Shown here piece after piece: positions 42,933 to 51,452 of a DNA stretch of 57,146 bases (the stretch's first letter is position 1; each line of letters begins with the position of its first letter). The DNA lies in contig NZ_SSXE01000036.1 of assembly GCF_021699195.1 (NCBI RefSeq), forward strand, positions 1-57,146, in the 5' to 3' direction. Under the pieces are notes generated by a model that was given only the letters and a program-made list of their open reading frames with translations, was not told the DNA's origin and searched no databases. The translations under genes were made by a program, and so were the position numbers. Source of the stretch: Nonomuraea sp. MG754425 (GTDB lineage Bacteria; Actinomycetota; Actinomycetes; Streptosporangiales; Streptosporangiaceae).

Positions 42933-44087
42933 GTGCCGTCCGCACGTGATCGCCAGGCCCGTGTCGCCACGTACGTCGTCTTCGGCGCGCAGGGTCTGTC
43001 CCTCGCCACGCTGCTCGTCCAGATCGCCGGCCTCCAGGCCAAGCACCGCCTCGACGAGGGCTCGCTCACGCTGCTGCTGCTCATCGTGCCGGTGTTCGCC
43101 GGGGTCGGCAGCGTGGCGGCCGGGGCGTTCGCCGCCCGGCTCGGGAGCCGGCTGCTGCTGCGGATCGCGCAGCCGGTGGTGGCCGTCGCCGTCGTGCTCG
43201 CCGCGCTCGCCCCCGACGTGCCGCTGCTGGTCCCGGCCCTGCTGCTGTACGCACTGGCCGTGGGCGCGGTGGACGCGGGCATGAACATGCAGGGCGTGGC
43301 GGTCGAGCGCAGGTACGGCCTCCAGGTGCTGAACGGGTTCCACTGCGTGTGGAGCGCGCTCAGCATGGCCGGGGCGCTGTGGGCGTCGGCGGCGGTCGCG
43401 CTCCCGCTGGAACTCGTCATGGCGCTGCCGATGCTCCTCGCCGTGGCCGGCTCCCTGTACGCCGGCCGCGGCCTCTACACCCCGGCGCAGGAGCGGTCCG
43501 AGACCGAGACCCTGGCGGCCGGCGGCTTCCCGTGGCGGCCGATCGTCCCCCTCTGCCTGGCCATGGCCTTCCTGTACGTCGGCGACGCCGCCGTCTCCAA
43601 CTTCAACACCGTCTACATGAGGGACGTGCTCACCGCCGACCCGTGGGTGATCCCGCTGGCCTACGCCGCCTACCAGGCCACCACGCTGATCGTCCGGCTC
43701 GGCGGCGACCTCGCCGTCAGGCGGTACGGCCCGGCCGTCATCGTCAGGATCGGCGGGGTGCTCGCCACGCTCGGCTTCCTCGGCGTCGTGCTGGCCCCGA
43801 ACCAGGTGCTGGGGCTCGTCGCCTTCGGGCTGACCGGGGTGGGCCTCGCGGTGGTGGCGCCGCAGTCGTTCTCGGCGGCGGGACGGCTCGACCCGGCGGG
43901 CACCGGGGTGGCGATCGCGCGGGTGAACCTCTTCAACTACGTCGGCTACATCGTGGGCGCGGCCCTGGTGGGCGGCATCGCGGACGCGGCCGACATGCGG
44001 GTGGCGTACGCCGCGCCGCTCGTGCTGGCCGCCGCGATCATCGTGCTGGCCCCGGGCTTCGCACCCAGACTCGCCACCACCACCTGA
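42933..44087 (+). CDS. major facilitator superfamily transporter
   Basis: 384 residues from GTG 42933 (VPSARDRQARVATY), AGGAGG at 42922-42927. About twelve membrane helices, with the MFS loop 2-3 region GAFAARLGSRLLLRI and YALAVGAVDAGMNMQGVAVERRYG in helices 4-5. The GMNxQGVxxE motif resembles sugar/fucose-permease-like MFS members. Substrate not predictable. Confidence 0.88.
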   Translation: MPSARDRQARVATYVVFGAQGLSLATLLVQIAGLQAKHRLDEGSLTLLLLIVPVFAGVGSVAAGAFAARLGSRLLLRIAQPVVAVAVVLAALAPDVPLLVPALLLYALAVGAVDAGMNMQGVAVERRYGLQVLNGFHCVWSALSMAGALWASAAVALPLELVMALPMLLAVAGSLYAGRGLYTPAQERSETETLAAGGFPWRPIVPLCLAMAFLYVGDAAVSNFNTVYMRDVLTADPWVIPLAYAAYQATTLIVRLGGDLAVRRYGPAVIVRIGGVLATLGFLGVVLAPNQVLGLVAFGLTGVGLAVVAPQSFSAAGRLDPAGTGVAIARVNLFNYVGYIVGAALVGGIADAADMRVAYAAPLVLAAAIIVLAPGFAPRLATTT

Positions 44088-44203
44088 CCCCCTCGAACGG
44101 CCCCCAGCCACCGCCCGAACCCCGGCCACCGCCTCAGCCCCGGCCGCCGCCCGAGTCCCGGCCCGCTCGAACCGGGCCCTTGCGCCAAGCCCTCATCCCG
44201 GGT

Positions 44204-45148
44204 TCAGCCCCGTGCCCGCACCTCCGCGACCTCGACCGGGCGGCCCTCACGCAGCGACAGGTCGGCGGCCTCGGCCACGTAGAGCGCCTCCAGCGCGTCC
44301 TCGATCGAGCACGGGCTCCGGTCGCCGCGCAGGAAGGCGTCGATCTCGGCGCGGTAGGCGGTCTCGAAGCGGGCGACGAAGTCCGGCCAGGGCTCGTCGA
44401 GGCCGGGCAGGTCCTCGGTGGTGTGCAGCGGGGCGCGCGGGCCGAGGCCGACGGCCTGGGTGCGCCGGGTGCCGGCCAACTCCATGCGCACGTCGTAGCC
44501 GCCGCCGTTGTACCGCGAGCCCTGCAGGGTGGCGAGCGTGCCGTCCTCCAGCGTCAGCAGCGCGGCGCTGGTGTCCACGTCGCCGGCCTCCGCGAAGAAC
44601 GCGGCCCCGCGGTTGGCCCCCTTCGCGTAGACCGACACCACCTCGCGGCCGGTCACCCAGCGCAGGATGTCGAAGTCGTGGATGTGGCAGTCGCGGTAGA
44701 TGCCGCCGGACAGCGGGAGGTACCCGGCGGGCGGCGGGGCCGGATCGGCCGTGATCAGGTGCACCCGGTGCAGTTCGCCCAGCTCACCCGCCCGCAGCGC
44801 GTGCGCCGCGGCCACGTACCCGGGGTCGAACCTGCGCTGGAAGCCGATCTGCACCCGGTTGCCCGCCCGCGCCGCCAGCACCTCGACGGTGTCGGCCACG
44901 GTGCCCGCCACCGGCTTCTCGCAGAAGGCCGGGATGCCCAGCGCGCACGCCTTGACGATCAACTCGGCGTGGGTGCTGGTCGGGGTGGCGATGACCACGG
45001 CGTCCGCCTCGAACGGGTCGCCCGGCCTGCCGTGCGGCGAGGTGCGTACGGGGTCGGCCACGATCAGCTCGTCCACCAGGGGATGCGCGGCCAGGGTGGC
45101 GGCGTGGAAGGCTCCGATCCGGCCCAGCCCCAGCAGTCCCACACGCAT
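44204..45148 (-). CDS. Gfo/Idh/MocA oxidoreductase (inositol 2-dehydrogenase-like)
   Basis: 314 residues from ATG 45148. N-terminal Rossmann domain (VGLLGLGRIGAFHAATLAAH), substrate-domain EKPVAGTVADT, and the catalytic DCHIHDFDILRW with YRDC. The overall pattern (GFQRRFDPGYVAAAHALRAGELG) matches IolG-like myo-inositol/scyllo-inositol dehydrogenases. No inositol catabolism genes are adjacent, so the true substrate is open. Confidence 0.88.
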   Translation of the reverse strand: MRVGLLGLGRIGAFHAATLAAHPLVDELIVADPVRTSPHGRPGDPFEADAVVIATPTSTHAELIVKACALGIPAFCEKPVAGTVADTVEVLAARAGNRVQIGFQRRFDPGYVAAAHALRAGELGELHRVHLITADPAPPPAGYLPLSGGIYRDCHIHDFDILRWVTGREVVSVYAKGANRGAAFFAEAGDVDTSAALLTLEDGTLATLQGSRYNGGGYDVRMELAGTRRTQAVGLGPRAPLHTTEDLPGLDEPWPDFVARFETAYRAEIDAFLRGDRSPCSIEDALEALYVAEAADLSLREGRPVEVAEVRARG

Positions 45149-45197
45149 GACACCCTCCGGTCCGGGATTGCTCTCTTTCTAAGCGAGCGCCTCTCCT

Positions 45198-46598
45198 TCA
45201 GTCAACATCTTGTCCTGACATTCGGACTTTGAGCCCGCGTACGGCCTCGGCCGCCTTGTGCGCGGGCAGCCGCGCGAACCCGACCACCACGGCCTGCGGT
45301 CCGGGCAGCTCCCGCATCGGCCCCACCGACTCGGCGGACAGGCCCAGCTCCCGCGCGGCGCGGGCCGTGCGCCGCTCGTCCCAGCCGGGGGGCAGCTCCA
45401 GATACACGTGCAGCCCCGCCTCGATGCCCCTGACCCGGATCTCGGGCAGTTCCCCGGCCAGCGCCCCGACCAGGGCGTCCCGGCGGCGGCGGTACTCCCT
45501 GCGCATGCGCCGCAGGTGCTTGTCGTAGCCGCCGGTACGCAGGAAGTGAGCCAGCGCGTACTGCTCGATCACCGGCGAGCCCAGGTCCAGCTCGCCGCGC
45601 GCGCGGCGGATGGCCTCGGCCAGGTCGGGCGGCGCGGCCACCCAGCCGAGCCGCAGGCCGGGGGCGAGCGCCTTGCTCACGCTGCCGGACAGGATCACCC
45701 GGTCGGGGGCCAGGCCCTGGAGGCAGCCGACGGGGTCGCGGTCGAAGCGGAACTCGGCGTCGTAGTCGTCCTCCAGGATGATCCGGTGGCCCGCGTGCGC
45801 CCACTCCATCAGCGCCGCCCGGCGCGCCGGGGAGAGCACCACGCCGGTCGGGAACTGGTGCGCGGGCGTCACCAGCACGGCGTCCGCGTTGAGCGCGCGC
45901 ACGTCGATGCCCTCCTCGTCCACCGGCGCGGGCACGAGGTGCGCGCCCGCCCGCCGCAGCAGCGGCACCTGACGGTGGCTGGTCGGGTCCTCGATGCCCA
46001 GCCGCAGCGCGCGCCGCTGGGTCAGCACGTGCAGGGCGAGGCTGAGCCCCTGCGCCACGCCGCCCACGATGACGAGACCCTCCGGGCGCACGTCGGCCGC
46101 GCGCACCCGCCTGAGGTAGGCGGACAGCTCTTCGCGCAGCTCAGGCACGCCGCCGGGGTCCCCGTAATCGAAGGCGTCCGACGGTACGGTGGTCAGGACG
46201 TGCCTCACGGCCGCGAGCCAGCGTTCACGGGGGAAGTGGCCGAGGTCGGGGGAGGTGGGGCGATGACCGTAGAACGAAGGGCGCGCCTGGGTGTTCGACG
46301 CCCGGCGGTCCCGCTCGGCGGGCTCGCGCGGCCTGGGCGCGGGGCGGGCGGCGGTCCTGGAGGTGACCCGCGTGCCGGCGCCCACCTTCGAGACGAGGAA
46401 GCCCTCGGCCACCAGTTGCTCGTACGCCTCCACGACCACGCCCCTGGAGACCTGGAGGTCGGCGGCGAGGTCACGGGTGGCGGGCAGACGGGTGCCCGCC
46501 GTGAGCCGGCCGCCCCGGATGGACTCACGCAGCTCGGTCGCGATCTGCCCGGCGAAACCACCCGTTCCGCGATCGATCCGGATGTGGAGGTCGGCCAT
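45198..46598 (-). CDS. MocR/PdxR-type regulator (GntR HTH fused to aminotransferase)
   Basis: 466 residues from ATG 46598 (MADLHIRIDRG). Residues 1-80 are a GntR winged helix (QIATELRESIRGGRLTAGTRLPATRDLAADLQVSRGVVVEAYEQL). Residues about 110-460 are a fold-type-I aminotransferase with the PLP region (DAVLVTPAHQFPTG, LEDDYDAEFRFD, LSGSVSKALAPGLRLGW; Lys in SVSKAL). It senses a PLP-linked ligand and is divergent from an EamA exporter with direct repeats between them, a common MocR layout. Confidence 0.92.
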   Translation of the reverse strand: MADLHIRIDRGTGGFAGQIATELRESIRGGRLTAGTRLPATRDLAADLQVSRGVVVEAYEQLVAEGFLVSKVGAGTRVTSRTAARPAPRPREPAERDRRASNTQARPSFYGHRPTSPDLGHFPRERWLAAVRHVLTTVPSDAFDYGDPGGVPELREELSAYLRRVRAADVRPEGLVIVGGVAQGLSLALHVLTQRRALRLGIEDPTSHRQVPLLRRAGAHLVPAPVDEEGIDVRALNADAVLVTPAHQFPTGVVLSPARRAALMEWAHAGHRIILEDDYDAEFRFDRDPVGCLQGLAPDRVILSGSVSKALAPGLRLGWVAAPPDLAEAIRRARGELDLGSPVIEQYALAHFLRTGGYDKHLRRMRREYRRRRDALVGALAGELPEIRVRGIEAGLHVYLELPPGWDERRTARAARELGLSAESVGPMRELPGPQAVVVGFARLPAHKAAEAVRGLKVRMSGQDVD

Positions 46599-46627
46599 AT
46601 TGGTCCTGTCTTCCGGCGGCATATTGG
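46596..46627. repeat. paired direct repeats, candidate MocR binding site
   Basis: CATATTGG occurs at 46596-46603 and 46620-46627 in the same orientation, 24 bases apart (about two helix turns). The first copy overlaps the regulator start codon and both lie before the exporter. MocR proteins often bind spaced direct repeats (family knowledge). Confidence 0.55.
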
Positions 46628-46666
46628 ACTGTTTGCGCGAACCATCGTCTCTCTAGCATCCGTCGC

Positions 46667-47542
46667 ATGAGAAACGGCATCGCGGGGGCCGCCACCGCCA
46701 TGTTCCTGATCGGAACACTGGCCGGCGTGTCCGGGTTCGTCGGCGACTACCCCATCTACGGCGGCCAGGCCGTTCGCTACCTCGTGGCCTCGGTCATCCT
46801 GCTCACCATCACGTGGCTGCTCGGCCTGCGGTTCGTCCGCATGACGCCGCGCGAGCTGCTCTGCCTGGTCGGGGTGACGCTGCTGGGCATGGTGCTCTTC
46901 AACGTGTGCGTGGTGGAGTCCGCCCGCGCCTCCGGCCCCGCCCTGGTCGGCACCGTGCTGGGCACCGTGCCGCTCGCGCTGGCGCTGGCCGGCGGACGTC
47001 CCGCGCCCCGGCTGCTGCTCGGGGCCGGCGTGGTGGCGACCGGGGCGACGCTGGCCGCGGGGCTCGGCAGCGGCAGCGTGGAGAGCCTGCTGTGGGCGCT
47101 GGGCGCGCTCGTGGGCGAGGTGAGCTTCTCCCTGCTGGCCATCCCGCTGCTGCCCAAGCTGGGGGCGATCCGGGTCTCGGCGTACTCGACGACGCTGGCC
47201 GTGCCGATGCTGGTCGTGGTCGGCTTCATCGACGCCGGGACGGACCTGGTCAGAGTGCCGACCCTGCCCGAGGCGCTCGGGTTCGCCTACCTGGCCCTCG
47301 TGGTGACCGTGGTGGCGTTCTTCCTCTGGTACAACTCGCTGCCCAAGCTGGGCCCGGGGCGGGCCGGGCTGTTCGCGGGGCTCATCCCGGTGGCCGCCAT
47401 CATCACCGGGGTCGTGCTCGGGGTGGCGATGCCGACCGCGTACGACCTGCTCGGAGCCGCTCTCGTGGTCGTCGGCATCCTCATCGGCCTCAGCGCGCAA
47501 CGGTCGGGCGCGAAGGCGGCCGTCCGGCCGTCCGAAGCCTGA
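46667..47542 (+). CDS. EamA/DMT-family exporter
   Basis: 291 residues from ATG 46667. Ten membrane helices in two EamA halves (e.g. ELLCLVGVTLLGMVLFNVCVVESARASGPALVGTVLGTVPLALAL and LGFAYLALVVTVVAFFLWYNSLPKLGPGRAGLFAGLIPVAAIITGVVLG). DMT proteins export amino acids or other metabolites. Divergent MocR partner suggests control by a PLP-linked metabolite. Confidence 0.88.
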   Translation: MRNGIAGAATAMFLIGTLAGVSGFVGDYPIYGGQAVRYLVASVILLTITWLLGLRFVRMTPRELLCLVGVTLLGMVLFNVCVVESARASGPALVGTVLGTVPLALALAGGRPAPRLLLGAGVVATGATLAAGLGSGSVESLLWALGALVGEVSFSLLAIPLLPKLGAIRVSAYSTTLAVPMLVVVGFIDAGTDLVRVPTLPEALGFAYLALVVTVVAFFLWYNSLPKLGPGRAGLFAGLIPVAAIITGVVLGVAMPTAYDLLGAALVVVGILIGLSAQRSGAKAAVRPSEA

Positions 47543-47592
47543 CCGGCACCGCCTCCTTTCAGTGCGCGTAATCTCTTGGGGCGACCGAAAGG

Positions 47593-49251
47593 ATGGACAT
47601 GGCCGACTTCGACTACACCGACCTGCTGCCGCTTGGAGCCGACGAAACGGAATACCGGCTGATCACCTCGGAGGGGGTGCGGAAGGTCGAGGCGGCCGGG
47701 CGCACGTTCCTCGAAGTCGACCCCGAGGCGCTGCGGCTGCTGACCGAGACGGCCGTCCACGACATCTCCCACTTCCTGCGCGCCTCCCACCTCGCCCAGC
47801 TCAGGAAGATCGTCGATGACCCCGAGTCCAGCGGCAACGACCGCTTCGTCGCCCTCGACCTGCTGAAGAACGCCTCCATCTCGGCCGGCGGCGTGCTGCC
47901 CATGTGCCAGGACACCGGCACCGCCATCGTCATGGGCAAGCGCGGACGCCACGTACTGACCGACGGCGACGACGCCGCGCACGTCTCGCGCGGCGTGTAC
48001 GACGCCTACACCAAGCTCAACCTGCGCTACTCGCAGATGGCCCCGCTCACCATGTGGGAGGAGCAGAACACCGGCAGCAACCTGCCCGCCCAGGTCGAGC
48101 TGTACGCCGAGGACCCCCACGGCCACCCCGACGAGTACAAGCTGCTGTTCATGGCCAAGGGCGGCGGCTCGGCCAACAAGTCGTTCCTGTACCAGGAGAC
48201 CAAGGCCGTGCTCAACGAGAAGCGCATGATGGCCTTCCTGGAGGAGAAGATCCGCTCGCTCGGCACGGCGGCCTGCCCGCCGTACCACCTCGCCGTCGTC
48301 GTGGGCGGCACCTCCGCCGAGTACGCCCTCAAGACCGCCAAGTACGCCAGCGCCCGCTACCTCGACTCGATCCCCACCGAGGGCTCGCCGTCCGGGCACG
48401 GGTTCCGCGACCTGGAGATGGAGGCCAAGGTCTTCGAGCTGACGCAGAAGCTCGGCATCGGCGCGCAGTTCGGCGGCAAGTACTTCTGCCACGACGTCCG
48501 CGTCATCCGCCTGCCCCGGCACGGGGCCTCCTGCCCGGTCGCCATCGCGGTCTCCTGCTCCGCCGACCGCCAGGCGCTCGCCAAGATCACCCCCGAGGGC
48601 GTCTTCCTGGAGAAGCTGGAGACCGACCCGGCCCGCTTCCTGCCCGAGACCACCGACGAGCACCTCTCGGACGACGTCGTCCAGATCGACCTCAACCGGC
48701 CCATGCCCGAGATCCTCGCCGAGCTCACCCGTTACCCGGTCAAGACCCGCCTGTCGCTCACGGGCCCGCTCGTCGTCGCCCGCGACATCGCCCATGCCAA
48801 GATCTCCGAGCTGCTCGACGCCGGCGGCGAGATGCCGCAGTACCTCAAGGACCACGCGGTCTACTACGCCGGCCCCGCCAAGACCCCCACGGGTTACGCC
48901 TCGGGCTCGTTCGGGCCCACGACGGCCGGGCGCATGGACTCCTACGTCGAGCGCTTCCAGGCGGCGGGCGGCTCGATGGTGATGCTGGCCAAGGGCAACC
49001 GCTCCAAGCAGGTCACCGAGGCGTGCCGGCAGTACGGCGGCTTCTACCTCGGCTCCATCGGCGGCCCGGCGGCCCGGCTGGCCCAGGACTGCATCAAGAA
49101 GGTGGACGTGCTGGAGTACCCCGAGCTGGGGATGGAGGCGGTGTGGAAGATCGAGGTGGTGGACTTCCCCGCGTTCATCGTGGTCGATGACAAGGGCGAG
49201 GACTTCTTCACCGACAGGACCGGGCCGGTGCTGTCGATCGGCCGCCGCTGA
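47593..49251 (+). CDS. fumA: class I fumarate hydratase (iron-sulfur)
   Basis: 552 residues from ATG 47593. Converts fumarate to malate with a [4Fe-4S] cluster. Ligand regions: [32 protein letters not shown], and [17 protein letters not shown]; substrate region [17 protein letters not shown]-terminal domain ([27 protein letters not shown] region and [16 protein letters not shown]) is complete. The single-chain class I enzyme is oxygen sensitive and complements the class II enzyme at 53349. Confidence 0.95.
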   Translation: MDMADFDYTDLLPLGADETEYRLITSEGVRKVEAAGRTFLEVDPEALRLLTETAVHDISHFLRASHLAQLRKIVDDPESSGNDRFVALDLLKNASISAGGVLPMCQDTGTAIVMGKRGRHVLTDGDDAAHVSRGVYDAYTKLNLRYSQMAPLTMWEEQNTGSNLPAQVELYAEDPHGHPDEYKLLFMAKGGGSANKSFLYQETKAVLNEKRMMAFLEEKIRSLGTAACPPYHLAVVVGGTSAEYALKTAKYASARYLDSIPTEGSPSGHGFRDLEMEAKVFELTQKLGIGAQFGGKYFCHDVRVIRLPRHGASCPVAIAVSCSADRQALAKITPEGVFLEKLETDPARFLPETTDEHLSDDVVQIDLNRPMPEILAELTRYPVKTRLSLTGPLVVARDIAHAKISELLDAGGEMPQYLKDHAVYYAGPAKTPTGYASGSFGPTTAGRMDSYVERFQAAGGSMVMLAKGNRSKQVTEACRQYGGFYLGSIGGPAARLAQDCIKKVDVLEYPELGMEAVWKIEVVDFPAFIVVDDKGEDFFTDRTGPVLSIGRR

Positions 49252-49368
49252 CGGCCCCGCCGCGCGCAAGGGCGAGGGGTGGCGCGCAGGCCGCCCCCGC
49301 CCGGCTCGGCAGGCCCCGGCGACGTCAGGCGCCGGCGATCGCGCCGCCGCCAGGCACCCGGCGCTCGC

Positions 49369-49557
49369 TCACGCGGCCACCGGAGCCCGGTGCGGCGCCA
49401 CGACCGAGCCGTCGGGCAGCAGCAGGCCGGTGTCGTCGAACAACACGACGCCGTTGCAGAGCAGGCTCCAGCCCTGGTCGGGGTGGGCGGAGATGACGTG
49501 CGACCGCTCACGGTCGGGAGAGTCGGCACTCGGGCAGACGGGGTTGTGACAGCACAT
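49369..49557 (-). CDS. DUF5999-like small cysteine protein
   Basis: 62 residues from ATG 49557 (MCCHNPVCPSADSPDRE), with AGAGG six bases upstream. Three cysteines and a His at the N-terminus (MCCHNPVC), then HVISAHPDQGWSLLCNGVVLFDDTGLLLPDGSVVAPHR. The pattern is that of a widely conserved actinobacterial small protein, perhaps metal binding. No known function. Placed after a fumarase and convergent with it. Confidence 0.8.
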   Translation of the reverse strand: MCCHNPVCPSADSPDRERSHVISAHPDQGWSLLCNGVVLFDDTGLLLPDGSVVAPHRAPVAA

Positions 49558-49926
49558 CGCGCACCTCTCAGACGGCGCTCCGGTTCGCGGACTCAAAAGG
49601 GCAGTGTTCGCCCCGACGGCGTGCGAAGATCCAGCGTGGCAACGGTCGGCTTGCTCGGCCGGCGGCGAACCCGGGTCTGGCGCATCCTCATCACGTCCTT
49701 CAACGGTCAGGCAACAGGGCCATGCTCGGATGGTCTTCACTTCACTGGACGGGACCTCGTGTGCCGCTCGAAGGCGCTCGCCTTCTTCGCCTGCCGTAAC
49801 CATGCCCCCGCCCCCTTACGGCACCCTTACAAGTGGCTGACCTCGCCCCTCGGTTCCTGCCAGTCAGCCTGCCGCATCGCGGAAAGTCCCGTACCTGGCA
49901 TCATGCACAAATATTCGGCAAGTCGT

Positions 49927-49942
49927 TGTGCCGATCGGCACA
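49927..49942. promoter_or_regulatory. perfect 16-bp palindrome, candidate operator
   Basis: TGTGCCGATCGGCACA, in the middle of the long gap between the DUF5999-like and kinase genes. A strong symmetric site in non-coding DNA suggests a regulator-binding site. The regulator is unknown. Confidence 0.45.
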
Positions 49943-49950
49943 CATGTGCG

Positions 49951-50175
49951 ATGAACTGCGCAAACATCTCGGCCCCGGTTCCGGCCGGCACCGCGCCGCC
50001 GGCCCGCACAGATGCCCGGACGCCGCCGCGGGCCCCGCGCCCCGACCGCGCCGGGGATTGCCGCCCCGCCGCGTGGCTCGACGTACGGGGTCGCGCGCAC
50101 CACGTTCGGTACCTCGGCGAGCCGCTCCGGGCCGCGTCGGACAAACCGCGGGGTTCCCCAACCGGGACGATGTGA
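49951..50175 (+). CDS. possible short hypothetical protein (weak)
   Basis: A 74-codon frame from ATG 49951 (MNCANISAPVPAGTAP) with high third-position GC and a plausible C-terminal stretch (WLDVRGRAHHVRYLGEPLR). There is no ribosome-binding site and no family match. The start of the frame overlaps DNA next to the palindrome. I give it little weight. Confidence 0.2.
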   Translation: MNCANISAPVPAGTAPPARTDARTPPRAPRPDRAGDCRPAAWLDVRGRAHHVRYLGEPLRAASDKPRGSPTGTM

Positions 50176-50283
50176 CCAGGAGGTTTGCTGACGTGACGAG
50201 TCAGGCGGGTTGACTTAAGTTCGCAACAAATTATCGGCCCCGCCTCTACTGGTCGGTTTACACAAATAGGTAAGCTGCCTGGC

Positions 50284-51417
50284 ATGCGTGCGCCCTCCGG
50301 TTACCTACTCGCCGCGCGCTACCGGCTTGTGGAGCCGGTTGGTCGCGGCGGCATGGGCACCGTTTGGCGGGCACATGACGAACTCCTGGACCGCGACGTG
50401 GCGGTCAAGGAGGTGCGGCTGCCCTCCGTGCTCGACGAGGAGCTGCGCGCCGAGCTGTGCGCGCGCACCGAGCGCGAGGGCCGGGCAACCGCGATGGTCG
50501 CGCACCCGTCGGTCATCACCGTCTTCGACGTCGTCACCGAGGACGACCGGCCGTGGATCGTCATGGAGCTGCTGCACTCCAAGTCGCTGGAGCAGCTCAT
50601 CCAGGAGGAAGGACCGCTCCACCCCCGCAGGGCGGCCGAGATCGGCCGGCAGATCCTGGGGGCGCTGCGCGCCGTGCACGCCAAGGGCATCCTGCACCGC
50701 GACGTGAAGCCGAGCAACGTGCTGGTGACGGAGGACCGCGCGGTGCTCACCGACTTCGGCCTGGCCGCGCTCGAAGGTGACGTTTCCATCACCCAGGCGG
50801 GCATCGTTCTCGGGTCCGCGGGATACATCGCTCCAGAGCGCGTGCTCGGTTCGAAGGCCAGCCCCGCGGCCGACCTGTGGTCGCTCGGCGCGACCCTCTA
50901 CACCACCGTCGAGGGCCGGGGCCTGCACGGCAGGCGGACGGCCGCCGCCGCGCTCGCGGCCCTCACCAGCGGCGAGCCGATCCCGATGAGCAAGGCGGGC
51001 CCGCTGGCGCCCGTGCTCGACGCGCTGCTCCGGATCGACCCCGCGACCAGGCTCGATTCCGTACGCGCCTCGCTCATGCTGGCCAGGGTGGCCGCGGGCG
51101 GCTCGGCCGAGGAGCCGCTGACGCCGCGCAGGCCCACGCGTGCCACGTCGTCGTTCCCGCTGCCGCAGCCCCCGTCGTTCGCGCGCCGGCCGACCCACCG
51201 CGGGCTGCACCGGGCCGATCCGCCGGCGGGCGCGGTGGACGTGCCCTCACCACGTCAGGAACGACCGCGCCAGGAACGCAAACCCGGCGAGGGCGTGCAC
51301 AGGAGGCGTGTCGAACAGCGGCCGGCGCCGTCGGCTTATGCTCGTTTCAAAGCGACGGTGATAAAGTTGTGCCTTCCTCGACGGTTCTGGCCAAGAGAAC
51401 TTCGCAAGCGAGGGTAA
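50284..51417 (+). CDS. soluble serine/threonine protein kinase
   Basis: 377 residues from ATG 50284. Hanks-type motifs intact: GRGGMGTVWRA (Gly loop), VAVKEV (ATP Lys), LHRDVKPSNVL (catalytic loop), TDFGLA, SAGYIAPERV, and DLWSLGATLY. Kinase domain covers residues about 12-265. The remainder is a Pro/Arg-rich disordered tail ending in a basic segment (FKATVIKLCLPRRFWPRELRKRG). There is no membrane helix, unlike most actinobacterial PknB-like kinases. Tandem with a second kinase 35 bases downstream. Confidence 0.92.
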   Translation: MRAPSGYLLAARYRLVEPVGRGGMGTVWRAHDELLDRDVAVKEVRLPSVLDEELRAELCARTEREGRATAMVAHPSVITVFDVVTEDDRPWIVMELLHSKSLEQLIQEEGPLHPRRAAEIGRQILGALRAVHAKGILHRDVKPSNVLVTEDRAVLTDFGLAALEGDVSITQAGIVLGSAGYIAPERVLGSKASPAADLWSLGATLYTTVEGRGLHGRRTAAAALAALTSGEPIPMSKAGPLAPVLDALLRIDPATRLDSVRASLMLARVAAGGSAEEPLTPRRPTRATSSFPLPQPPSFARRPTHRGLHRADPPAGAVDVPSPRQERPRQERKPGEGVHRRRVEQRPAPSAYARFKATVIKLCLPRRFWPRELRKRG

Positions 51418-51452
51418 AGCACTTCCCAAGCGAGAATCGATATCTTCTTCTC

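Larger units (their letters stand above)
49558..50283. other. long intergenic region with a 16-bp palindrome
   Basis: About 725 bases without a confident gene. It contains the palindrome at 49927-49942 and an AT-rich stretch just before the kinase gene (TTGACT at 50210-50215, then AT-rich sequence) that probably holds its promoter. A weak reading frame of 74 codons (49951-50175) is listed separately. Confidence 0.5.

Noticed and set aside
49369..49803. Longer version of the DUF5999-like gene starting at 49803
   Set aside because: The N-terminal extension has no family pattern. The MCCHNPVC start has a good ribosome-binding site and the expected family length.
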